Shown here piece after piece: positions 46,891 to 54,097 of a DNA stretch of 54,097 bases. The notes under the pieces were generated by a model. The model made no database searches and was not told the DNA's origin. It saw nothing but the letters and a program-made list of their open reading frames with translations. This DNA comes from an uncultured Saprospiraceae bacterium. GTDB taxonomy: Bacteria; Bacteroidota; Bacteroidia; Chitinophagales; Saprospiraceae. Where the stretch lies: assembly GCA_937921555.1 (NCBI GenBank), contig CAKZUV010000165.1, positions 1-54,097 of the forward strand. Direction: 5' to 3'. Each line of letters starts with the position of its first letter. Positions within the stretch are counted from its first letter, which is position 1. The translations under genes were made by a program, and so were the position numbers.

Positions 46891-48495
46891 TTATAGTAAG
46901 AGTAACTTAACCGGATCTTCCAGTAGTTGCTTTACTTTTACTAAAAATGTCACAGAAGTACTTCCATCAATTACCCGGTGATCGTAAGAAAGGGCCAGAT
47001 ACATCATCGGACGAATCTTTACTTCTCCGTCCACCGCCATCGGACGTTGCTGAATTGTATGCATTCCTAAAATGGCAGATTGAGGTTCATTCAGAATCGG
47101 TGTGCTCATCATCGATCCGAAAACACCACCATTGGTGATGGTAAAAGTTCCTCCTTTCATTTCGTCGAGGGTTAGTTCACCCGCGCGGGCCTTACCGGCC
47201 AGTGCCTTGATGGCCAGTTCAATCTCGTGGAACTTCATTTTCTCTACATTTTTTACCGGAGGAACCACGAGTCCCGTGGGCGTAGAAATCGCAATCGAAA
47301 TATCTACGTAGTCGTGGTAAACAATATTATCTCCATCAATGGATGCGTTGACGTCTGGCATTTCCATCAGAACTTTGGCGCAAGCCTTCGAAAATAAGGA
47401 CATAAAGCCGAGCTTGGTGCCATATTTTTCTACGAACTCTTCTTGGTATTTTTTACGCATCGCCATGATGTTGGTCAGATCCACTTCGTTAAAAGTGGTT
47501 AACATGGCGGTATTGTTTTTGGCGGAGACCAGCCGTTTGGCGATGGTTCGGCGCATCCGGCTCATTTTTTTGACCCGTTCGTTCCGTTCGCCCACGGGTG
47601 AAGCGGGAGCAGTGTTTGTTTTTGCCGGAGCAGCCTTTTTTCCATTGGAAGAAGCAGGCTTAGCGGGCGCAGCCGATTTACTTTTTGGATTAGCAATAGC
47701 TTTCATGACATCTTCTTTGGTAATTCGTCCGTCTTTACCGGTACCTTTGACATCCTCTTCGGTCAGCTTATTTTCTGCCATCAGTTTGGCGGCGGCGGGC
47801 GAAGGATAACCGTTGGCGTAGTGATAATCTTCTTTGTTTTCAGTTTCCAGATTTTCGACCGGAACCTCCTCAACGTCCTCCTCGGCGACTTCGTTATTAC
47901 TACCAGCGCCTACCTCTATTCTGGCTACCAGTGCGCCAATTTCCAGATCATCTCCTTCTGCTGCCACGTAAATCAGTTTACCGGAAGCCTCCGCTGGAAA
48001 TTCCAGGGTAGCTTTATCCGATTCAAATTCACAAATCGGCTCGTCGATGTTGACGTGATCGCCGTTTCCTTTCAGCCACTGAGAAAGGGTAACTTCGGTA
48101 ATTGATTCACCGATAACGGGGACTTTCATTTCAATGACCTGTCCCGTGGGTGCTGAAGTAGCTGTCTTTTTAGCCGGAGCGGCGTTGCTCGCAGCGGTTT
48201 CTTTTTTAGCTGGAGGATTTATCTTTTCTGTTTTTGGTGCCGCTTTACCTTTGCTGGCACTGGTATCTATTTTGGCGACTAGCGCACCAATTTCGAGATC
48301 ATCTTCTTCACTGGCAACAAAACTAATAATGCCCGCCGCTTCTGCCGGAAATTCGAGGGTGGCTTTGTCTGATTCAAATTCACAGATAGGATCGTCAATA
48401 TTTACGTAGTCACCGTCGGCAACCAGCCATTTGGAAAGGGTAACTTCGGTAATTGATTCACCGATGACGGGGACTTTCATTTCAATTATACTCAT
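46891..48495 (-). CDS. odhB: 2-oxoglutarate dehydrogenase E2 (dihydrolipoyl succinyltransferase) with two lipoyl domains
   Basis: 534 residues. Two lipoyl domains (about 2-77 and 120-195) each carry the lipoylation site [12 protein letters not shown]. An Ala/Pro/Lys linker follows, then the E1/E3-binding domain (about 229-266: [34 protein letters not shown]), a second flexible linker and the acyltransferase core (about 305-534) with the catalytic [13 protein letters not shown]-cycle enzyme of the cytosol. OdhB/SucB normally has one lipoyl domain; two are unusual, and their DNA is nearly identical in part (48083-48135 versus 48434-48486). The core is OdhB-like rather than AceF-like, but a branched-chain E2 is not excluded. 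sucA is not in the window. Confidence 0.92.
   Translation of the reverse strand: MSIIEMKVPVIGESITEVTLSKWLVADGDYVNIDDPICEFESDKATLEFPAEAAGIISFVASEEDDLEIGALVAKIDTSASKGKAAPKTEKINPPAKKETAASNAAPAKKTATSAPTGQVIEMKVPVIGESITEVTLSQWLKGNGDHVNIDEPICEFESDKATLEFPAEASGKLIYVAAEGDDLEIGALVARIEVGAGSNNEVAEEDVEEVPVENLETENKEDYHYANGYPSPAAAKLMAENKLTEEDVKGTGKDGRITKEDVMKAIANPKSKSAAPAKPASSNGKKAAPAKTNTAPASPVGERNERVKKMSRMRRTIAKRLVSAKNNTAMLTTFNEVDLTNIMAMRKKYQEEFVEKYGTKLGFMSLFSKACAKVLMEMPDVNASIDGDNIVYHDYVDISIAISTPTGLVVPPVKNVEKMKFHEIELAIKALAGKARAGELTLDEMKGGTFTITNGGVFGSMMSTPILNEPQSAILGMHTIQQRPMAVDGEVKIRPMMYLALSYDHRVIDGSTSVTFLVKVKQLLEDPVKLLLL
48083..48486. repeat. Internal tandem duplication of lipoyl domain coding sequence
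   Basis: The 53-bp segments 48083-48135 and 48434-48486 differ at one base only; both encode [18 protein letters not shown]. Downstream parts of the two domains are about 80 percent identical. This points to tandem duplication with later local gene conversion or selection. Confidence 0.8.
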
Positions 48496-48707
48496 AAAGG
48501 CTACGGGTTGTATAGGTTTAAGTGTCAGAGCAGGCCGTGCTGCTGATATTTTTAATTGAGCGTTAAAGTTACAATCTTTTGGTAAATGATCCTAAGTACA
48601 ACGAAGTATTGGACCAAAAGATGCAGCCATAAATCGGAAAATTGTTATCTGAGCATTTATTGGCTGGCCAAACCCATTATTTTTTATTCGAAGAAAATAG
48701 AAAACTG

Positions 48708-49697
48708 CTAATACCGTGGTTTGTAAACGTGAACAACCCCATGGCCCCCTTTTCCTTCGTTAGAAATGTAGAGTGTACCATCTTGTCCAAAAGTAATACC
48801 TTCCGGCTGACGATGAATTTTTTTATTCAGCTTGGCTAAATATTTAATATCACCCGCTTCGTTTATAATCAAAAGCATTTTTTTGGAAGAAGACAGGATG
48901 TAAATTTCTTTTGATTCGGGATGAATGGCAATGCCGGAAGGACTAAATTTGAAATTGTCGTTCTGATTGAGGTAAGATTTAAAATTCTCAAACTCCTGGT
49001 GATCCGTCGCTCCTTTAAGAAATTGCTGGACTTTCTCTAACGTAATTTTATACAATGGTTTTTCAATCAATTTCTTTTTGGATAAGTCAAAACGATACAC
49101 CGACTTTCGGTTGTCCGCCTCTTCGGTTGTTTCGCCCATGGTGGGGATGCCTTTGCAGGCAATGAGAAGGCTATTAGACGAAGGCTGATAACAAAGACCT
49201 TCGACGTCATTTTTACCTTTCAAATTTGTTTTATGCGTAGAAACGTACGGGTCATCGCCATTTGGGTTTTCGACCTCGTAAATAGTTCCATTGCTTTTGG
49301 TAACGTAGATCGTATTCTGATGATAAGCAAGACCTTCGTAATCGCCATCTTTACCAAAATCAATTTTATCGGTTACTTCTCCTGAGCTCAAATCAATTTT
49401 ATAAATATTACCTTTTTCATCCTGCACGGTATAGAGAAATTTATTTTCTTCATCAATGGTCAGGCCCGATATTTCTTCCAGTTTGCTGGGCATCTTATAG
49501 GACTGATCGGGTTCTGTGAGCTGATAGGGAAATTGAAAATGAGGAGCATTGATGGCAATAGTAATCGGGGTATTTAAAGAGTCACTCTTAGCGTTGACCG
49601 AATAAGTGACCGCCGTTTTAAAGGTATTGCTACTGTTGGATTCCACGCACCCTAAAAAAGTGGAGAAAGTGAAAATCAGAAAAATTAATAGTTTCAT
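48708..49697 (-). CDS. SdiA-regulated-like beta-propeller lipoprotein
   Basis: 329 residues. Lipoprotein signal with C17 (MKLLIFLIFTFSTFLGC). The rest is a six-bladed propeller of the SdiA-regulated/YncE-like type: LEEISGLTIDEENKFLYTVQDEKGNIYKID, DYEGLAYHQNTIYVTKSNGTIYEV, DVEGLCYQPSSNSLLIACKG and QPEGITFGQDGTLYISNEG. Function unknown; related domains occur in phytase-like and esterase-like propellers. It starts 6 bp after the stop of the cyclase gene, so the two are co-transcribed and might be functionally linked. Confidence 0.88.
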   Translation of the reverse strand: MKLLIFLIFTFSTFLGCVESNSSNTFKTAVTYSVNAKSDSLNTPITIAINAPHFQFPYQLTEPDQSYKMPSKLEEISGLTIDEENKFLYTVQDEKGNIYKIDLSSGEVTDKIDFGKDGDYEGLAYHQNTIYVTKSNGTIYEVENPNGDDPYVSTHKTNLKGKNDVEGLCYQPSSNSLLIACKGIPTMGETTEEADNRKSVYRFDLSKKKLIEKPLYKITLEKVQQFLKGATDHQEFENFKSYLNQNDNFKFSPSGIAIHPESKEIYILSSSKKMLLIINEAGDIKYLAKLNKKIHRQPEGITFGQDGTLYISNEGKGGHGVVHVYKPRY

Positions 49698-49703
49698 GTT
49701 TTG

Positions 49704-52700
49704 TCAGGATAGGCGATTAATACGCTTTTTGTAAATAAATTTAGGGGTTGTTGAATACAAGGCAGTGTATATATTTAACGCACGCAAACGCGCAGTCTTG
49801 TGATCCGGGGCTAGTTTATTTAACTCAAAGTAAATATCCGCCGTTTTTTCGTCTTCGGGACGATTCTCTAACATTTTTTCCAGTAAATGGATGCCTTCCG
49901 CAGATTTTCCCTGGTAGTGTAAAATTTGAGCGTGGAGTAGCTGACCGTGAAAGGATAGATTCGGGTTGCCGAGTATTTCCGCAATTTGCTGTGCCTCGGC
50001 GACCAGTTCAGAGGCATTTTGCGGGTTTTGCATATCGAGCAACGTTTGTGCTTTTTCCAGCAGACTGGAACAAAGAATCAACCTGTTTTTTATATTTCTG
50101 GCGATACTGATTGCCTGTTCGTAGTGCAGGACAGAAGTTTCGTATTCTTCTTTCAGATAATAAATATCCGCCAGATTATTGACCGCTTTGGCAATTCCTT
50201 TTTGGTAGCCCAACTCTTCGCACAAAAAACTGCAATGGTTCAGATAATCCACTGCCAGGTCAAATTCTCCTTCGATACTGCGCAATTCTCCGATCAGTCC
50301 GAGTGCAATTGCGATTCCCTGTTTATCGCCCAGTTGTTCGCAAAGTTCCAGATCCTGAATAAAATGATTCGCTGCTTTTTTATAATCCCCCTTTTCCTGA
50401 TAGACGCTGCCAATGCAACCGATAGCAATTGAGGTAAGCAACTTGTTACCCAGTTTCTGACTCAGTTCTAATCCTTTTTCATAGCAGGACAAAGCGTTGT
50501 CAAAATCTCCTTTTTCAAAGCAGACGATACCCAGATTGACGTACAGCGTAGCCATTCCTCGTCGGTCTTCGTTTTTTTCACTCTTTTTTAATTGCTTTTT
50601 TTGCTCTGCAATTCCTTCGTCGTAGCGACCTAAGTTCATGTACGTGAGCCCGAGGTTAGCAACGATTTGGGCATTCGCAGTATGATAGGGAAGTGATTCC
50701 GATCCGCTAATGGTGCGTTTAAAAAATTCAATAGCCTGCTTGTAATCTCCCTGACGAAAGAAAAGGTTGCCCAGGTTTCCGGTAACCCGGACAATACCTA
50801 TCTGATCGTTTACGGTAGAAAAATATTCCAGGGCCTTGTCAAAATGCGTACGCGCTTCCTGGTAATTTCCTTTCAAAAGTAACAAGTGTCCCAATTTTGT
50901 GTGTGCTCTACCTTTTATGAGATCGTTTTCTGTTGCCAGTGCGGTTTTTAGTCCTTTCTTATAAATTTTTTCTCCTGTGTCCCACTGTCCGATGAGTTCC
51001 AGAACACTTCCTTTATTCAGCAGAATTGGAGCGACCTTTTCTCCCTCCGCTTTTGAATCTAATTTGCTTAATACCCGGTCGTAATACTTGAGCGCTTGCG
51101 CATTCTGGAAATTATTTTTTGCAAGGTCGGCTGTTTTTTCGAGGTAGAAAACTGTTTTTTCGGGCATCTCGGCTTGTTCATAGTGAAAAGCCAGGTCTAT
51201 GTATTTTTCGGATAGATTTTTTTCGTAAATTGATTCTATGGATGCTGCGATGGTCAGATGCAATTTTCTCAACTGCGTGCGCAATTGCATTTCGTAAACT
51301 GCTTCCCGTAATAATGCGTGGCGGAAGATATATTTAATCTCATTCATGGCCTGCCAGATTTGTCCTTTTTCGGCGGCATTTATCTGTTCTCTGATGGTGT
51401 TTGGAGAGTCAAAATTAAAATCTTCGTGGTTTTGTAAAACAGCCGAAAGAACCGGGATTTCAAATTCTCTACCTATGACCGCAGCCGTTTTAACCGTGGC
51501 TTTTACCAGGTCAGAAAGCCGGTCAATCCGGGCCATCAGAATAGCATTGATGGAATCAGAAACAACTCCGTGTGTCTCCTTCAGATTCCATACTCCCTCC
51601 TCTTCAGTCAGGAAGTTTTCTTCCAGGTAATATGCAATAACCTGTTCGAGGTAAAAGGGGTTTCCGTTGGTTAGCTGATGAATAGTCAAATCGAAGTCAG
51701 GGTGCGTAGCCCCGTTGAGTTTTTGTTCCAACACCCCCTTGATTGCTTTGAGCGAAAGATTTTTTAAGTTGATTCGTTGCAACCGGATGTAGTTTTCCTT
51801 TAGGACCTCTTTTGAAATCAGAAAATTTCTGGAGCCATCATCCTCGTAGCGGGAGGTAACTACCAATGCAATTGGAAATCCTGCAATCATATTACAAAAA
51901 GAAATCAAAAATTCCTGTGAACTCTCATCGTACCAGTGGCCATCCTCCAGCTCAATGACCAGTGGACGGATGATAGACAGCGATAGAAAAAAGCTGGTCA
52001 GGGCGCTGGTAATATTCTGATATCGTCCCTTCGCATCCAGTTGACTCCAAAGAGAATTTTTGTAAAAAATACCAATCTGCGCGGCGAGAATTGATTTGGT
52101 TCTCAATAATTCTTTCCGGACGGATTCTGCTTGTCCGTGCGGGGATGCGATCAGATCCTCGTGAAGGAAGTTAAAGTTTTCCTCAAATTTTTCCAGGTTA
52201 TTTATGTTGTTGTTGTCGTTGGCAGCCTGGTCAAAGAAAATATTCAGCGCGCTGATAAACGGATTAAAAGGCTTTTGTAAAATCTGGTCTGCCTGACAAA
52301 CAATCCAGGTGAGATCTTTCTTCTTTTTAAGCTTTTTACGTAGTTCGAAAGTCAGCCGGCTCTTTCCGGAACCCGCCTCTCCAAAAACGTAAGTGAGCGC
52401 ATTGTCTTTGCCGTCTAAAACGGGAGCAATAAAATTGTAAAGTTTCTTCAGGGTTTTTTTACGCCCTTTCATGGCGCCCTCGTAACCACTTTTGATGAGT
52501 ACTTTTCTGCCCTGAAAAATATAGGTAGGAATATTTGCTGCGACGCCTTTATATTGAATATCTCCTTTGTGAACAAATTTAAATTGTTTGGCTTTTCGGA
52601 TTTCTTCGTCCACCAGAATTTCACCCCAGCCAGCTTTGACCATCAGGCGGGCAGCAATGTTGACCCGGTTTCCTACCGCTGCGTACTGACAACGTTCTGC

Positions 52701-53720
52701 TCCCCCGATGATACCGGTAAATGCCAGTCCTGCGGTAATTCCCATTTTTATTTTGATGGGCATTTTCTTTGCGAGGTTTTCAGTACCCTCTTTGATCGCC
52801 AGGGCAAGTTCGAGCACTCTTTCGGTGTTATTTTCAAAAGAAACAGGCGCACCAAAAAAGCCGAGAATAACTCCTCCTTTATCCCCGAAATCTATTTCTT
52901 TAAAATAACCGGAAAAAGAATTAAACTGATTGAGAATCAGCGAAGTAAATTTATCAAAATCCTCGTGTTTAGCAATTCCATCAAAAGAAATAAAAATAGT
53001 GGTAACCCGCCGGAATTCTCCGGTGTCATTAAAGCGAACGATCGACTTGGGTAAAAAATTACGGAGTGCTTTTTCAGAAATGGTCGGAATTTGAAACTTA
53101 TCCGTGACCGTATTGTGTTCAACGTCGGTGGAAAGTAATTTTTTATAACCGTCCCCTAAATCTTCCAGTTGGTATTTATCGGATGGAATTTTTTTCAGGA
53201 TATGCTGATCAAGTACAATCTCCTGTCCGGAGGCATAATGTTCGGCGGCAGCACAGTTGTTAATAGCAGGCCCCCGGAAATAAAAAGCGTTCAGCGTTTC
53301 GCCTACAATTCCCCAATGCACTTCTCCGAAGGATATACCGATCTTAATGCCAATTTCAAAATCACCGAACCTAGTCTTTTTGATACCCTCCCGGACAAAG
53401 AGCGCACGTAACTGGCAGGCAGTCTGAATAATTTCGATGGGGTCTTTGGTGTGTTCAAAAATACCGGTAAACGCATCACCCGCAAAATAAGGAATAAATC
53501 CTCTGTTTTGGTAAACGGTCCGTACCATTGGTTCGAAAATACTATTCAAACTATTCGACAATTCCTCCGCTCCTTCATTACCCTCTTTCATGAGTGTTTC
53601 CGTCAGGGGAGTAAAACCAGACAAATCAATGAAAATCGTATAAGCGTTGAAGCAGCCACAGGTGTGGTTGCCCAAAAACTGCTCTTGAATAAAATGAGGA
53701 ATAAGTTGTTTTACAGACAC
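49704..53720 (-). CDS. Twin class III cyclase - ATPase - TPR protein (soluble adenylyl cyclase-like)
   Basis: 1338 residues. First cyclase domain (about 26-200) has both metal Asp: D32 in IFIDLSGFT and D82 in YFAGDAFTGIF. Its partner-face motif is degenerate (INNCAAAEH). Second cyclase domain (about 238-405) lacks these Asp residues (IFISFDG, GFFGAP) but has K281 (GDKGGVILG) and the transition-state pair N354 and R358 (VGNRVNIAARLM). A composite active site as in mammalian sAC is implied. Then a STAND/AAA ATPase (Walker A GEAGSGKS, 447-454), a helical region and about 10 TPRs (about 850-1310). At the residue matching the sAC Thr that reads adenine there is Ala347, so ATP versus GTP use is open. 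ATG at 53720; co-transcribed with the downstream lipoprotein. Confidence 0.9.
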   Translation of the reverse strand: MSVKQLIPHFIQEQFLGNHTCGCFNAYTIFIDLSGFTPLTETLMKEGNEGAEELSNSLNSIFEPMVRTVYQNRGFIPYFAGDAFTGIFEHTKDPIEIIQTACQLRALFVREGIKKTRFGDFEIGIKIGISFGEVHWGIVGETLNAFYFRGPAINNCAAAEHYASGQEIVLDQHILKKIPSDKYQLEDLGDGYKKLLSTDVEHNTVTDKFQIPTISEKALRNFLPKSIVRFNDTGEFRRVTTIFISFDGIAKHEDFDKFTSLILNQFNSFSGYFKEIDFGDKGGVILGFFGAPVSFENNTERVLELALAIKEGTENLAKKMPIKIKMGITAGLAFTGIIGGAERCQYAAVGNRVNIAARLMVKAGWGEILVDEEIRKAKQFKFVHKGDIQYKGVAANIPTYIFQGRKVLIKSGYEGAMKGRKKTLKKLYNFIAPVLDGKDNALTYVFGEAGSGKSRLTFELRKKLKKKKDLTWIVCQADQILQKPFNPFISALNIFFDQAANDNNNINNLEKFEENFNFLHEDLIASPHGQAESVRKELLRTKSILAAQIGIFYKNSLWSQLDAKGRYQNITSALTSFFLSLSIIRPLVIELEDGHWYDESSQEFLISFCNMIAGFPIALVVTSRYEDDGSRNFLISKEVLKENYIRLQRINLKNLSLKAIKGVLEQKLNGATHPDFDLTIHQLTNGNPFYLEQVIAYYLEENFLTEEEGVWNLKETHGVVSDSINAILMARIDRLSDLVKATVKTAAVIGREFEIPVLSAVLQNHEDFNFDSPNTIREQINAAEKGQIWQAMNEIKYIFRHALLREAVYEMQLRTQLRKLHLTIAASIESIYEKNLSEKYIDLAFHYEQAEMPEKTVFYLEKTADLAKNNFQNAQALKYYDRVLSKLDSKAEGEKVAPILLNKGSVLELIGQWDTGEKIYKKGLKTALATENDLIKGRAHTKLGHLLLLKGNYQEARTHFDKALEYFSTVNDQIGIVRVTGNLGNLFFRQGDYKQAIEFFKRTISGSESLPYHTANAQIVANLGLTYMNLGRYDEGIAEQKKQLKKSEKNEDRRGMATLYVNLGIVCFEKGDFDNALSCYEKGLELSQKLGNKLLTSIAIGCIGSVYQEKGDYKKAANHFIQDLELCEQLGDKQGIAIALGLIGELRSIEGEFDLAVDYLNHCSFLCEELGYQKGIAKAVNNLADIYYLKEEYETSVLHYEQAISIARNIKNRLILCSSLLEKAQTLLDMQNPQNASELVAEAQQIAEILGNPNLSFHGQLLHAQILHYQGKSAEGIHLLEKMLENRPEDEKTADIYFELNKLAPDHKTARLRALNIYTALYSTTPKFIYKKRINRLS

Positions 53721-53860
53721 GATGATGCTGAATATATGGTGAAGTTGTTTACTTTATCACAAGTTTACGAATTTACACTTTAATAAGGAAGTTGTTTAAG
53801 AATGTTCACGAAATGTGAGCATAAGTCCCGGCTACAAAATTAATTTTTAATCGATGTTTA

Positions 53861-53977
53861 GAATTCCCCGTACCCTTGGGTCGGGGATGAATAAACTGCC
53901 CGCAAGGGCAAACTAAAAACATAATAAATATAAAACTTTTTGTTGTTTTATAAATGAACTTTTTGTATTTTTACGTC
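53861..53977 (+). mobile_element. Probable left end of an IS200/IS605-type element
   Basis: Two adjacent hairpins precede tnpB: TCCCCG (53865-53870) / CGGGGA (53882-53887) and TGCCC-GCAA-GGGCA (53897-53910). Hairpins near the left end are recognised by the Y1 transposase in this family. TTG (53943-53945), 20 bp, TATTTTTA (53966-53973) is a possible promoter. The exact left boundary cannot be fixed without the right end. Confidence 0.5.
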
Positions 53978-54097
53978 ATGTTAAAGGCATATAAATATCG
54001 ACTTTTTCCAACTCAAGAACAATCAGATTTGCTTGCTAAGCATTTTGGTCACTGTCGGTTTATTTATAATTACTTTCTGGGAAAATCTATTACCGAA
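53978..54097 (+). CDS. tnpB: TnpB-like RNA-guided endonuclease, N-terminal fragment (cut by window edge)
   Basis: The 40 visible codons read MLKAYKYRLFPTQEQSDLLAKHFG...RFIYNYFLG, the standard TnpB/OrfB N-terminus (K.YK.RL.PT.EQ...L...FG..R...N). TnpB is a RuvC-type nuclease guided by an RNA from the right end of its element. The RuvC domain, zinc finger and omega-RNA region lie beyond the window, so activity cannot be judged. Confidence 0.85.
   Translation, partial: MLKAYKYRLFPTQEQSDLLAKHFGHCRFIYNYFLGKSITE

Overview
The window looks like chromosomal DNA of a free-living Bacteroidota, most likely Saprospiria (Lewinella or Saprospira relatives). The phylum call rests on four secreted proteins with type IX secretion (T9SS) type A sorting tails, a PorW/SprE-like T9SS lipoprotein, a eukaryote-like IleRS, DUF5916, GH3 and YifB proteins, and promoter-like sites of the form TTG-N20-TAnnTTTG. 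The class call is inference from gene content. Coding density is high and most genes are housekeeping or envelope genes on both strands.

Layout. 1-140: right end of an IS5-like element. 161-2143: a pirin gene whose upstream region is interrupted by an intact ISAs1-family IS (973-2143, 18-bp perfect terminal repeats, 9-bp target duplication). 2484-9739: thrS, a minimal signal-peptide-plus-T9SS-tail protein, an AAA ATPase with a 38-bp palindrome in front, an ElaA-like acetyltransferase, nadE and a lipoprotein. 9880-20436: a beheaded Rpn-type gene, a PIF1-like helicase, a ComM/YifB ATPase, a 158-bp MITE-like element, a HAD protein, an M23 peptidase, porW and a full-length Rpn-type gene. 20465-28057: a hypothetical gene, a GH3-family protein, then two T9SS cargo proteins, the first carrying a TTTC tetranucleotide tract inside its signal-peptide codons. 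28182-34405: a BlaI/M56 sensor-repressor pair with twin operators, then a large CotH/lamin-tail surface protein. 34539-40999: a MraY-like transferase, crcB, a Pmp3-like protein, ileS with an isoleucine-rich leader peptide and terminator, and a ROK kinase. 41195-49697: a His-rich ABC transporter cassette, a DUF5916 protein, a membrane protein, a two-lipoyl-domain OdhB and an SdiA-regulated-like lipoprotein. 49704-53720: a 1338-residue protein built like mammalian soluble adenylyl cyclase. 53861-54097: left end and start of an IS200/IS605-type tnpB.

Three observations stand out. (1) A 20-codon ORF with 8 Ile codons lies between a good promoter and a strong terminator hairpin directly in front of ileS: the parts of ribosome-mediated attenuation of IleRS. 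(2) A T9SS-exported M43 metalloprotease has (TTTC)7 in its signal peptide and is out of frame here; gain of one unit or loss of two restores one reading frame, as in a phase-variable surface gene. (3) The twin-cyclase protein has both metal Asp residues in the first cyclase domain and the Asn/Arg pair in the second. Smaller points include a MITE family touching two stop codons, twin BlaI operators with a near-leaderless start, and a DUF5916 gene whose signal peptide can only be completed with a non-ATG start. No rRNA, tRNA or CRISPR array was seen.
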